A stretch of DNA of 64,000 bases from Mannheimia cairinae (lineage in GTDB: Bacteria > Pseudomonadota > Gammaproteobacteria > Enterobacterales > Pasteurellaceae): positions 183,417 to 247,416 of the forward strand of contig NZ_JAQSJE010000004.1 of the NCBI RefSeq assembly GCF_028649535.1, written 5' to 3'. The translations under genes and the position numbers were made by a program. Numbering within the stretch: position 1 is the first letter of the stretch; every line of letters begins with the position of its first letter. This document shows, one piece after another, positions 1-9,232 of this stretch. Below the pieces are notes generated by a model. The model saw nothing but the letters and a program-made list of their open reading frames with translations. It was not told where the DNA came from and ran no database searches.

Positions 1-1426
1 AAAAACAGAATCACTAACAGATAAAGCACTTAAATACGAAAAATTAGGCGTTACGATTAACTCTGCAAACCATACTTTTGCAGAGAAGTATCCATTACAA
101 TACAACTCTTGGAAAGCAACATCTGAATCAGCGGATCTTGATAGTGCATTAGAAGAGGATCCTCGTTATGTGATTTTGTGGGCAGGTTATGCTTTCTCGA
201 AAGATTATAACAAGCCACGTGGTCACTATTATGCGGTAACTGATGTACGTGATATTTTACGTACAGGAGCACCAAAAGATGAAAATGATGGTCCACAACC
301 AATGGCTTGCTGGACTTGTAAAGGCCCAGATGCTGCTCGTTTACTTGAAGAAAAAGGAGAACGTGGATACTTCGATCCTAAATGGGCAAAATATGGTGCA
401 GAAATTGTAAACTCTATTGGTTGTGCAGACTGCCACGACACAAATTCAGAGGAGTTCAAACAAGGCAAACCTGCACTACAAGTTGCTCGTCCTCACGTAT
501 TACGTGCCTTAAATACAGTAGGTTGGAAATTTGAAGATTTAGATAAACACGGAAAACGTGCTGCAGTTTGTGCAAACTGTCACGTTGAATACTACTTCAA
601 AAACAAAACTGATGTAACCTTCCCTTGGGATAAAGGTGTAGATGTCGATAGCATTGAAAAATATTTCGATGAAATCGAATTTGCAGACTGGACTCACGCA
701 TTATCTAAAACACCTATGTTAAAAGCACAGCACCCAGACTTTGAAGTTTGGTCGCAAGGTGTGCACGGTAAAAACGGTGTAACCTGTATTGATTGCCATA
801 TGCCGAAAGTAAAAGATAAAGATGGCAATGTTTATACAGATCACAAAATCGGTAACCCATTCGATCAATTTGATGCAACTTGTAAAACTTGTCACGAACA
901 AAGTAAAGAAACGTTACAAGCTCGTGTAGCAGAACATAAAAAACAAGTTAAAGACGCAATGATCAAATTAGAAGATCAAATCGTGAAAGCTCACTTTGAA
1001 GCGAAAGCTGCTTGGGACGCTGGTGCAACTCAAGATGAAATGACCGATATTCAAACTGCTATCCGTCACGCTCAATGGCGTTGGGATTACTCAGCGGCTG
1101 GTCACGGTAGCCATATGCACGCACCAGATGTAATGTTACACGTTATTGCAACAGGTATTGACCGTGCTGCAGATGCTCGTGCGAAATTAGGGGTTGTATT
1201 AACTAAACACGGGGTAGAAACACCAGTAGCAATTCCAGATATTTCAACTAAAGAGAAAGCACAAAAAGCGATTGGCTTAGATATTCCTAAAGAACAAGCT
1301 GCAAAAGATGAATTCTTAAAAACTGTTGTTCCACAATGGGAAGCTGAAGCTCGTGCTAAAGGTTTATTACCAGCAGAAGAAGTAAAACCTGCAGCAGTTG
1401 TTGCACCAAAAGCAGAAGCAAAATAA
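1..1426 (+). CDS. nrfA: NrfA, ammonia-forming cytochrome c nitrite reductase (5' end outside window)
   Basis: This is the periplasmic pentahaem enzyme that reduces nitrite to ammonia with six electrons. The reading frame is open from base 2, so the signal peptide and roughly the first 30 to 40 residues lie upstream of the window. The catalytic haem motif CWTCK, with lysine as the axial ligand, is at 308-322, and four ordinary motifs follow: CADCH, CANCH, CIDCH and CKTCH. The stretch YNKPRGH near the visible start is typical of NrfA. The C terminus carries an Ala/Pro/Glu-rich tail of about 15 residues beyond the core. nrfB starts 19 bases later. The upstream promoter is not visible. The family call is very secure. 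Confidence 0.97.
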   Translation, partial: KTESLTDKALKYEKLGVTINSANHTFAEKYPLQYNSWKATSESADLDSALEEDPRYVILWAGYAFSKDYNKPRGHYYAVTDVRDILRTGAPKDENDGPQPMACWTCKGPDAARLLEEKGERGYFDPKWAKYGAEIVNSIGCADCHDTNSEEFKQGKPALQVARPHVLRALNTVGWKFEDLDKHGKRAAVCANCHVEYYFKNKTDVTFPWDKGVDVDSIEKYFDEIEFADWTHALSKTPMLKAQHPDFEVWSQGVHGKNGVTCIDCHMPKVKDKDGNVYTDHKIGNPFDQFDATCKTCHEQSKETLQARVAEHKKQVKDAMIKLEDQIVKAHFEAKAAWDAGATQDEMTDIQTAIRHAQWRWDYSAAGHGSHMHAPDVMLHVIATGIDRAADARAKLGVVLTKHGVETPVAIPDISTKEKAQKAIGLDIPKEQAAKDEFLKTVVPQWEAEARAKGLLPAEEVKPAAVVAPKAEAK

Positions 1427-1445
1427 TGTAGCTTGAGGTGATATT

Positions 1446-2102
1446 ATGAAAAATTTAATTTCAAAAGCAGGGCGAGCATTCGCCCTTATACAAGCGGTTA
1501 CATTTGCAAGTTTTTTTGCAATTTCAACCGCTAATGCCCAAATGCCACAGCTACCAAAACCACTTTGGCAAACTGAGCAAACAGATGATGCACAAATTGC
1601 TGAAGATGCTCGTCGTGATCCAAATAAATATTGTGTTCAATGTCACGAGTCTGCTAATGCAACAGGTAAACCATTTCATCACGCGGGGAAACACTTCCAA
1701 AAAGATGTGAAAAGCCCAAATAATGGTGAGCCAATTACTTGTGTAAGTTGTCACGGTAATATTTCTGAGCATCACCGTAAAGGTGTCAAAGATGTAATGC
1801 GTTTTAATCCGCAAGATAAAGCATCTAACCCAGATTTAGAGCGTTCTATTAGTGAACAAAATCAAGTCTGTGTAGCGTGTCATACCGCAGATAAATTACG
1901 TGAAACATTCTGGGCACACGATACTCACGCAAGTAAAATTTCGTGTACTAACTGCCACGAGCTTCACCCAGAAAAAGAACCAATGAAGGGCATTGCTGAA
2001 AAAGATCGTATTAAACTTTGTACAGACTGCCACACTAAAATTCACTCTGGCGAATTTAAAACACCAGAAATGAGAGCAAAAGAAGCAAAAGGAACTAAAT
2101 AA
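1446..2102 (+). CDS. nrfB: NrfB, pentahaem c-type cytochrome electron donor to NrfA
   Basis: A 218-residue secreted cytochrome with five CxxCH motifs in order (CVQCH, CVSCH, CVACH, CTNCH, CTDCH). It starts with a Sec signal peptide that appears to end after STANAQ. In the family this small protein carries electrons from the NrfCD quinol dehydrogenase to NrfA. A GAGGTG ribosome-binding site lies just before the ATG. An uptake-signal core (ACAAGCGGT, 1490-1498) is embedded in the signal-peptide codons. The stop codon overlaps the nrfC start by one base (TAATG), so translation is probably coupled. Several extra His residues could be distal haem ligands. Confidence 0.95.
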   Translation: MKNLISKAGRAFALIQAVTFASFFAISTANAQMPQLPKPLWQTEQTDDAQIAEDARRDPNKYCVQCHESANATGKPFHHAGKHFQKDVKSPNNGEPITCVSCHGNISEHHRKGVKDVMRFNPQDKASNPDLERSISEQNQVCVACHTADKLRETFWAHDTHASKISCTNCHELHPEKEPMKGIAEKDRIKLCTDCHTKIHSGEFKTPEMRAKEAKGTK

Positions 2103-2779
2103 TGACTTGCACCCGTAGAGATTTCGTCTCAGGGGCAGGTGCTATCGCTGTCGTAGCAAGCACCGGGCTTGCTACCTCAGTAACTCTTGCTACTGAGAAA
2201 GAACAAAAGAAAATTCGCTATGCGATGGTCCACGATGAAACTTCTTGTATCGGCTGCACTGCTTGTATGGATGCTTGCCGTACTACAAACAATGTACCAG
2301 AAGGTGTTTCTCGTTTAGAGATTATCCGTAGTGAACCATTTGGTGAATTCCCAAATGTACAATATGAGTTTTTCCGTCAATCTTGCCAACATTGTACAAA
2401 TGCTCCTTGCGTAAGCGTTTGTCCAACAGGTGCCTCATTTGTTGATCCTGAAACCGGTATTGTTGATGTGCACTCAGACTTGTGTGTTGGTTGCCAATAT
2501 TGTATTGCGGTTTGTCCGTACCGTGTTCGTTTTATTCACCCAGAGAAAAAATCGGCAGATAAATGTAATTTCTGTCGTGATACGAATTTAGCAGAAGGCA
2601 AGCAACCAGCTTGTGTGGAAGCTTGTCCGACTAAAGCATTAACCTTTGGTGATATGAATGATCCAACCAGTGATATTTTCCATAAAGTGAAAAACAACCC
2701 TGTTTATCGTACGAAAACATCACTAGGTACAGAGCCTAACTTATATCATATTCCATTTGGTAAAGGAGAGCATAGATAA
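2102..2779 (+). CDS. nrfC: NrfC, four-cluster ferredoxin subunit of the nitrite-reduction quinol dehydrogenase
   Basis: A 225-residue iron-sulfur protein. The N terminus has a twin-arginine motif (TRRDFVS) followed by a hydrophobic stretch, so it should reach the periplasm folded through Tat. Cysteine groups for four [4Fe-4S] clusters are visible: CIGCTACMDAC, CQHCTNAPCVSVC, CVGCQYCIAVC, and CNFC with a later CVEAC. In the NrfC/PsrB/DmsB family this subunit passes electrons from the NrfD quinol site to NrfB. The gene overlaps nrfB and nrfD by one base at each end (TAATG), showing a tightly coupled operon. Confidence 0.95.
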   Translation: MTCTRRDFVSGAGAIAVVASTGLATSVTLATEKEQKKIRYAMVHDETSCIGCTACMDACRTTNNVPEGVSRLEIIRSEPFGEFPNVQYEFFRQSCQHCTNAPCVSVCPTGASFVDPETGIVDVHSDLCVGCQYCIAVCPYRVRFIHPEKKSADKCNFCRDTNLAEGKQPACVEACPTKALTFGDMNDPTSDIFHKVKNNPVYRTKTSLGTEPNLYHIPFGKGEHR

Positions 2780-3747
2780 TGAATGAATATGTACCTTTCC
2801 AAACCCCAAATTTAGTTTGGGACAGCAGTATTGCTATTTACTTGTTCTTATTGGGGATTTCCTCAGGAGCAGTTCAGTTAGCGATTGCTTACCGTAATAG
2901 CGGTGCTAAAATTGAAAAAAATAGCGAAAACTGGATTATTCGTAGTGGTGCAATACTTGGTACTTTACCAACTATTATTGGTTTGTTACTGTTAATTTTT
3001 CACTTAACTAAACCTTGGACATTCTGGAAATTAATGTTTAATTATAACTTTAATTCAGTAATGTCGATGGGGGTAATGTTATTCCAACTCTATATGGCAG
3101 TGCTTGTTGTATGGATTGCGGTAATGTTTAAAGATTGGATTGCGGTGTTTATTAATCGTAATTTACCAATGTTTAAATTCTTACTGAGCTGGATTGATTT
3201 TGCAGAGGAAAAATTACTAAAACCGATTGAGTTTATCTTATTCGTGCTAGCAGCGGTATTAGGGGCTTATACAGGCTTCTTACTCTCTGCATTAGTGAGT
3301 TACCCAATGTTGAATAACCCTGTATTACCAGCGTTATTCTTAGCATCTGGTGCATCATCGGGTATTGCTGCAACTTTCCTTGTAGTTCTACTTGCAGGAA
3401 AACTCTCTGGCGAAAGTAACGAAGTTCACTTTATGCACAAATTTGAAGTGCCAATTATGGTAACAGAACTTGGCTTAATTGTAGCATTCTTTGTTGGCCT
3501 ACACTTTGGTGGAGCAGATAAGCAACTTGCGTTAGCTAATGCTTTAAGTGGGTTCTGGGGCTCAGTATTCTGGATAGGCATAATGCTAATTGGTATAGCC
3601 ATTCCGCTTACGGCAAATATTTTTGGCTCTCACCGCTTGAAACATAATGTGAAATTTATTATCTTAATTTCAATTTTCGATTTAATCGGTGTACTCTGCT
3701 TACGTTATTTTATACTTTATGCAGGGCAACTTACCGTTGCAAGTTAA
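2779..3747 (+). CDS. nrfD: NrfD, integral-membrane quinol-oxidising subunit
   Basis: A 322-residue polytopic membrane protein with about eight to nine hydrophobic helices, the pattern of the NrfD/PsrC family. It is expected to anchor NrfC at the outer face of the inner membrane and oxidise menaquinol. It starts on the TAATG junction with nrfC after a GGAGA ribosome-binding site. It is the last gene of this operon: a strong intrinsic terminator follows within 50 bases, separating it from the maturation genes downstream. Confidence 0.95.
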   Translation: MNEYVPFQTPNLVWDSSIAIYLFLLGISSGAVQLAIAYRNSGAKIEKNSENWIIRSGAILGTLPTIIGLLLLIFHLTKPWTFWKLMFNYNFNSVMSMGVMLFQLYMAVLVVWIAVMFKDWIAVFINRNLPMFKFLLSWIDFAEEKLLKPIEFILFVLAAVLGAYTGFLLSALVSYPMLNNPVLPALFLASGASSGIAATFLVVLLAGKLSGESNEVHFMHKFEVPIMVTELGLIVAFFVGLHFGGADKQLALANALSGFWGSVFWIGIMLIGIAIPLTANIFGSHRLKHNVKFIILISIFDLIGVLCLRYFILYAGQLTVAS

Positions 3748-3761
3748 TAATGCATATTAGT

Positions 3762-3796
3762 GATAGCGCTCGTCTTAGACGAGTGCTATCTTTTTT
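3762..3796 (+). terminator. Intrinsic terminator after nrfABCD
   Basis: A 13-bp stem (3762-3774 with 3778-3790, one G-U pair) closes a TTA loop and is followed by six T residues. It should end the nrfABCD transcript before the nrfE group. Confidence 0.9.
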
Positions 3797-3882
3797 AAAT
3801 CAGAAATAGTTGAGCATAAAGCACTCAAGAATTATCTTTGGTGCTTTTATTCCCTTACAAGCGGTTATATTTTGGATCTATT

Positions 3883-5787
3883 ATGCTACCCGAACTGGGC
3901 TATTTTTTACTCTTATTAGCGGCAATTTCCGCCATTTTTCAAGTTGGCTTTTCCTTGTGGGGAGAAATACGTAAGCAATACCATTGGCTGGCATTAGCTC
4001 CGCTTTTTACCTATTTACAAGCCATTTTTACCACGCTCTCTTTTTCTATTTTGGTGTATGCATTTTTAACAGATGATTTTTCTGTTATTTATGTTGCAGC
4101 TCATTCGAATACTCAATTACCTAATTTCTTTAAATTTGCTGCCAGTTGGGGCGGGCACGAAGGTTCAATGTTGTTTTGGCTGACAGCCCTTGTAATTTGG
4201 TCTGCAGTATTTTGCAAATTTTCTCAAAAAATTGACCGCTTGTTTGCCAACAGAAGTTTAACGATGCTTGGGCTAATTTCTCTTGGTTTCTTACTGTTTA
4301 TTTTGTTGGTTTCTAATCCGTTTGAGCGAGGCTTTCCACCGCCACCAGAAGGACGAGATCTCAACCCGATGTTACAAGATATTGGTTTGATTTTTCATCC
4401 TCCGTTACTCTATTTAGGCTATGTCGGTTTTGCCGTAAGCTTTGCAATGATTGTGGGCTCCCTTGTTTCTGGCAGTATTGATGCCGCCATTATGCGTTGG
4501 ATTCGACCTTGGACGATGATCTCTTGGGGCTTTCTAACCGCAGGCATTATGTTAGGAGCTTGGTGGGCATACTATGAATTAGGCTGGGGTGGCTGGTGGT
4601 TTTGGGATCCAGTCGAAAATGCTTCTTTGATGCCTTGGCTGCTTGGTACTGCCTTAGTGCATAGTTTAATTGTGAGTGAAAAACGTGGCATTTTCTATTA
4701 TTGGACGATTCTACTGGCAATTTTTACCTTTGCATTGAGTTTGCTCGGCACTTTTATTGTTCGCTCCGGTGTATTGACTTCGGTTCACGCTTTTGCTGTT
4801 GATCCAGATCGAGGAATGGCATTACTTATTTTATTTTTTAGTTTAAGTTTTATTGCATTGGCACTATTCGCATTCCGTACCAATTTATGGCACGGAAAAG
4901 TCCGCTTTGATATATTTTCAAAAGAAGTGGCGTTTTTATTAATTAATGGTTTATTAAGCGTTGCGGCCTCAGTTGTACTACTTGGCACCTTTTACCCGAT
5001 GATTTTCACTATTATGAATTGGGGCAGTATTTCTGTAGGAGCACCTTATTTTAATAGTGTATTTGCTCCATTAACATTATTGTTAATGATTATTATGGCA
5101 ATGGCAGTTGTGTTACGCTGGAAACAAATTCCACTTAAGCAGATTTTAGTTAAATTATGGTTACTCCCCATTGCTGTGGGTTTGGCATCAGGGTTGATTT
5201 ATCACACAATTTTACAAAGACCGCATTTTGACTTTGTAATATTACCAGCTGTTTTTGTTAGCCTTGCGATCTGGATTATTCTAACCCATATTCCCTATTT
5301 GCCATTTATGTTTAAAATCCGACCGCTTGCAATGCGACTTGCTCATATCGGTTTTGCCGTTTGTGTGATTGGGGCGATGATGAATAGCTATTATGGCGAT
5401 GAAGTGGGTGTGCGTTTAAAACCGAATGAACAGGCAGAACTCGCAGGGTTTACCTTTAAATATGAAGAATATCACGATTTAATCGGGCCGAATTACACGA
5501 CAGAACAAGCCGTATTTTCGATTAGTCTAGATGGAAAAACATTGGCTGAAGTAACACCTGAACGGCGTTATTATGATGTTCGAACAATGACAATGGCAGA
5601 AGTTGGACTCTATCATCACTATTTAGACGATATTTATATTGTAATGGGCGATAAATTTGGCAATCTAGAATATGCCTTCCGCTTGCATTACAAACCCTAT
5701 GTTCAAGCGTTATGGTTAGGGGCTATGATTATGATCTTAGCTGCATTATTGGCACTATTTGGTTATCGCAGAGAGTATAAAAAATGA
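3883..5787 (+). CDS. nrfE: NrfE/CcmF-family haem lyase subunit
   Basis: A polytopic membrane protein of 634 residues, predicted to help attach haem to the CxxCK site of NrfA together with NrfF and NrfG. The tryptophan-rich haem-handling segment (WGGWWFWDPVEN) is present. I chose the ATG at 3883 because it gives the usual CcmF/NrfE N terminus (MLPELGYF) and follows TTTGGA; an open frame reaches back to a TTG at 3838 through an uptake signal at 3857, which is an unlikely start. Length is closer to E. coli CcmF (about 647) than to NrfE (about 552), so the NrfE name rests mainly on the neighbours. The stop overlaps the next gene by four bases (ATGA). Confidence 0.88.
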   Translation: MLPELGYFLLLLAAISAIFQVGFSLWGEIRKQYHWLALAPLFTYLQAIFTTLSFSILVYAFLTDDFSVIYVAAHSNTQLPNFFKFAASWGGHEGSMLFWLTALVIWSAVFCKFSQKIDRLFANRSLTMLGLISLGFLLFILLVSNPFERGFPPPPEGRDLNPMLQDIGLIFHPPLLYLGYVGFAVSFAMIVGSLVSGSIDAAIMRWIRPWTMISWGFLTAGIMLGAWWAYYELGWGGWWFWDPVENASLMPWLLGTALVHSLIVSEKRGIFYYWTILLAIFTFALSLLGTFIVRSGVLTSVHAFAVDPDRGMALLILFFSLSFIALALFAFRTNLWHGKVRFDIFSKEVAFLLINGLLSVAASVVLLGTFYPMIFTIMNWGSISVGAPYFNSVFAPLTLLLMIIMAMAVVLRWKQIPLKQILVKLWLLPIAVGLASGLIYHTILQRPHFDFVILPAVFVSLAIWIILTHIPYLPFMFKIRPLAMRLAHIGFAVCVIGAMMNSYYGDEVGVRLKPNEQAELAGFTFKYEEYHDLIGPNYTTEQAVFSISLDGKTLAEVTPERRYYDVRTMTMAEVGLYHHYLDDIYIVMGDKFGNLEYAFRLHYKPYVQALWLGAMIMILAALLALFGYRREYKK

Positions 5788-6317
5788 AAAAAGCACTTTT
5801 GTTAATTCCACTTTGTCTTTTAATTGCTATTGTTGGTTTTCTCTCTGTACCACTAATGAATAAAGATGCACTCTCGCCAACAGAAGATTGGCAGGGCAAG
5901 CCTTTCCCTGAGTTTGTGGGCAAGAACTTACTTGATAGCAATGCTCGCTTAGATAATAACAGTTTGCCGAAAGAACCTTATATTCTCAATGTTTGGGCAA
6001 GTTGGTGTACTTGGTGTATTAAAGAGTTCCCAATTCTGTTAGAACTCAAACAAAAAGGTGTGCCGATTGTGGGCTTAACCTATAGCGACCGCCCTGTAGA
6101 TGCCGTGAAAGCATTACAAAACTGGGGTAATCCATTTAACTTAATTATTGATGATTATGAAAAGGGCTTTCTGATTCAAACACTTAAAGTCTCTTCAGCC
6201 CCTTCGAGTTATTTAATTGATCGCAAAGGCGTGGTGCGTTATCAGCAAAAAGGCTATAACCCCGACTTCGCTCAAGATTTCCTGCCAAGATTAGAGGCAT
6301 TACGTAATGAAAAATAG
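5784..6317 (+). CDS. DsbE/CcmG-like membrane-anchored thioredoxin of the haem-lyase cluster
   Basis: A 177-residue protein with one N-terminal membrane anchor and a periplasmic thioredoxin fold carrying WCTWC after 'WAS', plus the cis-proline region (SAPSSYLID). CcmG/DsbE proteins reduce apocytochrome cysteines before haem attachment. Its position between nrfE and nrfF, overlapping both (4 and 11 bases), points to a dedicated reductant for NrfA or NrfB maturation. The active-site dipeptide TW differs from the common PT or PS, which may change redox potential; that is inference. Confidence 0.88.
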   Translation: MKKALLLIPLCLLIAIVGFLSVPLMNKDALSPTEDWQGKPFPEFVGKNLLDSNARLDNNSLPKEPYILNVWASWCTWCIKEFPILLELKQKGVPIVGLTYSDRPVDAVKALQNWGNPFNLIIDDYEKGFLIQTLKVSSAPSSYLIDRKGVVRYQQKGYNPDFAQDFLPRLEALRNEK

Positions 6318-6741
6318 TGGGATTTGGTTATATTTGCAAAAAATCGCAAAAATGCTACCGCTTGTTTTGGGAATGCTATGTTTAAGTTACCCTGTTCAAG
6401 CCCAAATGGTAGATACTTTTGTATTTAAGAACGAAGCTGACCGTGTGCGTGCTGTTTCGCTCGCTCGTTCTTTGCGTTGCTTACAGTGCCAAAACCAAAA
6501 CTTAGTTGAATCGAATGCCACCGCAGCTTACAATATGCGAATTGAAGTATATGAAATGGTAAATCAAGGCAAAAGCAATGAAGACATTATCCGCATAATG
6601 ACAGAACGATTTGGCAGCTTTGTGAATTATGACCCACCATTCAACCCACAAACTTGGGTGCTTTGGGGCTTGCCATTAGGATTATTTGGATTGCTATTGA
6701 TTGCGATTTTGTGGCGAACAAAAAGAAGTAGGGCGGAGTAA
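6307..6741 (+). CDS. nrfF: NrfF/CcmH-type apocytochrome thiol oxidoreductase
   Basis: A 144-residue protein with an N-terminal signal sequence, the family motif LRCLQCQNQ (CxxC), and a C-terminal membrane helix followed by a basic tail. CcmH/NrfF proteins take part in disulfide exchange with the apocytochrome CxxC before ligation. The start lies inside the 3' end of the DsbE-like gene and the stop directly abuts the nrfG ATG at 6742, so the four genes are translated as a unit. Confidence 0.92.
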   Translation: MKNSGIWLYLQKIAKMLPLVLGMLCLSYPVQAQMVDTFVFKNEADRVRAVSLARSLRCLQCQNQNLVESNATAAYNMRIEVYEMVNQGKSNEDIIRIMTERFGSFVNYDPPFNPQTWVLWGLPLGLFGLLLIAILWRTKRSRAE

Positions 6742-7503
6742 ATGGAAACCCGAGAACAGTTAAGTAAAGAAAATTATCAACAAGCGGTTAAGTTTTCTCA
6801 ATATTTTGCAAATGATCTTAGGCAAGAATTTGAAAGTGAGGCAGAGCAACGTTATCAATTTGAGAAAACGCAATTTGAGCAGCAGTTGCAAAATTCTCAG
6901 CAAAAACAACCGCTTGTAAAAAAATCAATTATTAGTTTATGTGCAATTTTTCTGCTAGGTAGTATCTATTATTGGCAGAGTGGGCGTTATCAGGTTGTTC
7001 AAGAAGGATTACAACTTCATCAGCAATTTCAAGAGCAAACAAACCCACATCAAGGAATATCAAAAAATGATCGTTATATTTTAAGCCTGCAAAATCAATT
7101 ACGAGAAAACCCTAATAATGGCGAGTTATGGTATGAGCTTGGGCAAGCTTACGCATTAAATAATGAGTTTGATTCAGCGTTAATTTGTTATGGTAATGCT
7201 GAAAAATTACTTGGTAAAAAAGCCTCGATTTTAAGTGCAATGGCAACCGCAAATTACTATGATAATAAGCAAAGAATGTCGCCAGAGATAAAAGAATTAC
7301 TTAAACAAGCCTTAGCTTTAGATAAAAATGAAAGTGCAAGTCTGTTGTTGCTTGCATCAGATAGCTTTTTAAACAATGATTATCAACAGGCATTAGGCTA
7401 TTGGCGTCAAGTGTTAGATGGAAATAATGAATCTATTGACAGAAGAGCGATTATTCAAAGTATGGCAATGGCAAGACAAATGCTAGAAGGGCAGAATAAA
7501 TAA
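6742..7503 (+). CDS. nrfG: NrfG/CcmI-like TPR protein of the haem-lyase complex
   Basis: A 253-residue protein with a Gln/Glu-rich, probably coiled N-terminal segment, one membrane helix (about residues 53-70) and a periplasmic tetratricopeptide region beginning near NNGELWYELGQAYAL. In E. coli NrfG the TPR domain binds the C-terminal end of NrfA to direct haem ligation. This copy is longer than E. coli NrfG (about 198 residues) because it keeps a CcmI-like N-terminal part. It closes the nrfE cluster and is followed directly by a terminator. Confidence 0.85.
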   Translation: METREQLSKENYQQAVKFSQYFANDLRQEFESEAEQRYQFEKTQFEQQLQNSQQKQPLVKKSIISLCAIFLLGSIYYWQSGRYQVVQEGLQLHQQFQEQTNPHQGISKNDRYILSLQNQLRENPNNGELWYELGQAYALNNEFDSALICYGNAEKLLGKKASILSAMATANYYDNKQRMSPEIKELLKQALALDKNESASLLLLASDSFLNNDYQQALGYWRQVLDGNNESIDRRAIIQSMAMARQMLEGQNK

Positions 7504-7506
7504 TTT

Positions 7507-7537
7507 AACCCCACACAAAATGTTGTGTGGGGTTTTT
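7507..7537. terminator. Terminator between nrfG and the convergent htrA gene
   Basis: A perfect 10-bp GC-rich stem (7509-7518 with 7523-7532) has a four-base loop and a following T5 run on the + strand. It ends the nrfEFG transcript. The minus side has only short T stretches, so its use by htrA is less certain. Confidence 0.88.
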
Positions 7538-7554
7538 AATGTGTTTTGATATGA

Positions 7555-8949
7555 TTATTGTAAAATTACATAGAAGTTTGCACCATCACGTACAATATTT
7601 AATGCAATTACAGATGGTTTTGCATCTAATACTTTACGTAAATCTGCAATGTTCTCAACAGAGTGGCGGTTTACACCAATGATGATATCGCCTTTTCTTA
7701 AGCTTCTCATTTCAGCGACAGAACCTTTTTCTACATTTGAAATTTCAACACCTTTCATTCCTTTTGCACTGTAGTTATTAAACTCAGCCCCTCTTAATGC
7801 AGGAATAAGGTTTGAAGCGGTTATTTTAGCTTCAGAATCTGCTTGTAATGTTACTTTTGCTTTTGCTTCTTTACCATCACGAAGATAGGCTAATTCAATT
7901 TCTTTGCCTACTCCAGAGGTTGCTACTTTCGCACGTAATTCACTAAAACTACGAACTTTTTGACCGTTAATTTCCGTAATGACATCGCCTGCCTTAAAGC
8001 CTGCTTTAGCTGCGGCTGAATCTGGCAATACTTCGCTGACAAAAGCACCTTGTTGGGTTGAAATATTAAACTCTTTAGCTAAATCGGCATTTAATTCGCC
8101 ACCTTTAATACCAAGCATTCCACGTTTAACTTCGCCAAATTCAATGATTTGGCTAACGAGGCTACTTGCCATATTACTTGGAATAGCAAAAGCAATACCT
8201 GCATTACCGCCACTTGGCGAGATAATTGCAGTATTAATACCAATTAATTCTCCGTTTAGGTTAATTAATGGGCCACCAGAGTTACCTTGGTTTACTGCGG
8301 CATCGGTTTGGATATAGTTTTCATAACCCTCGTCTAATTTACCTGTTGAGCGACCAAGGGCAGAAACAATACCTGATGTAACAGTTTGTCCTAAACCGAA
8401 CGGGTTGCCGATTGCAACTGTAAAATCACCTACACGTAGTTTATCTGAGTCGGCAAATTTAATTTCAGTTAAGTTTTTCGGATCTTCAACTTGGATTAAT
8501 GCTACGTCAGAAAGCGGATCGCTACCCACTAATTTAGCTTTAAATTCACGACCATCTTCTAATTTTACTGTGATTTTATCTGCATTATTAATAACGTGGT
8601 TATTAGTAATAATATAGCCTTTTTCAGCATTAATTACCGCACCAGAACCCATTCCACGGAAGTTACGAGGTGCCGAAGAGCGGTTCCCAAAGAAATCTGC
8701 GTGTGGCCCAAAGAAAAATTCAAATTCTTCAGGGAGCTGGCGAGTACGACGAGAATCACTTTGCGTTTTACCTTCAACTGCAATGCTAACAACCGCAGGG
8801 CGTACTTTTTCTAGCATTGGAGCAAGACTTGGTAATGCTTGACCATCTACCTCAGTAGGTAATGTAGCCTGTGCAGACATTGGCATAGCCACCATTGCTG
8901 AACCTAAAATTAAAGCAGTTAAGAATGATTTTTTCATTGTTTTATTCAT
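7555..8949 (-). CDS. htrA: HtrA/DegQ-type periplasmic serine protease
   Basis: A 464-residue secreted protease and probable chaperone for misfolded envelope proteins. A signal peptide ends near SAQA. The catalytic triad is visible as His118 (TNNHVI), Asp148 (DVAL) and Ser224 (GNSGGP), followed by two PDZ domains. The loop between residues 61 and 97 is short, which favours DegQ over DegP. I placed the start at 8949 because AAGGAA sits 10 bases upstream; the frame continues to 9009 without a ribosome-binding site. It converges on nrfG. No convincing sigma-E promoter was recognised in the 283 bases between this gene and mlaF. Confidence 0.93.
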   Translation of the reverse strand: MNKTMKKSFLTALILGSAMVAMPMSAQATLPTEVDGQALPSLAPMLEKVRPAVVSIAVEGKTQSDSRRTRQLPEEFEFFFGPHADFFGNRSSAPRNFRGMGSGAVINAEKGYIITNNHVINNADKITVKLEDGREFKAKLVGSDPLSDVALIQVEDPKNLTEIKFADSDKLRVGDFTVAIGNPFGLGQTVTSGIVSALGRSTGKLDEGYENYIQTDAAVNQGNSGGPLINLNGELIGINTAIISPSGGNAGIAFAIPSNMASSLVSQIIEFGEVKRGMLGIKGGELNADLAKEFNISTQQGAFVSEVLPDSAAAKAGFKAGDVITEINGQKVRSFSELRAKVATSGVGKEIELAYLRDGKEAKAKVTLQADSEAKITASNLIPALRGAEFNNYSAKGMKGVEISNVEKGSVAEMRSLRKGDIIIGVNRHSVENIADLRKVLDAKPSVIALNIVRDGANFYVILQ

Positions 8950-9232
8950 ATTGTATATATTCCTTAATATCCTACTATTTCTGTCATTAATGAGTGGAAT
9001 TACTCGCATTCACTAAGACAAACCCTTTTTTTTTCAGTTCATTATAATAGTTATTGATTGATTAAAAAATAGTCTCGCCTTAAGCGTGGCTCTCCTCTTT
9101 TTTATGTAAAAAGATTTGTAAAGATGACCGCTTGTAATGAAAATTTTTGTCAGCTTTGTAAAAGTTTTTTGACATTCGGTAAAATTTAATAGACCATAAA
9201 TATTACTTTTATTAATTTGAGTCCATATTTTG

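Noticed and set aside
3883-5787. Calling the haem lyase CcmF
   Set aside because: Length is CcmF-like, but it stands with nrfF and nrfG behind nrfABCD and no ccmA-E genes are nearby.
8950-9232. Sigma-E promoter for htrA or mlaF
   Set aside because: No GGAACTT-type -35 with a TCTGA-type -10 at proper spacing could be found on either strand.
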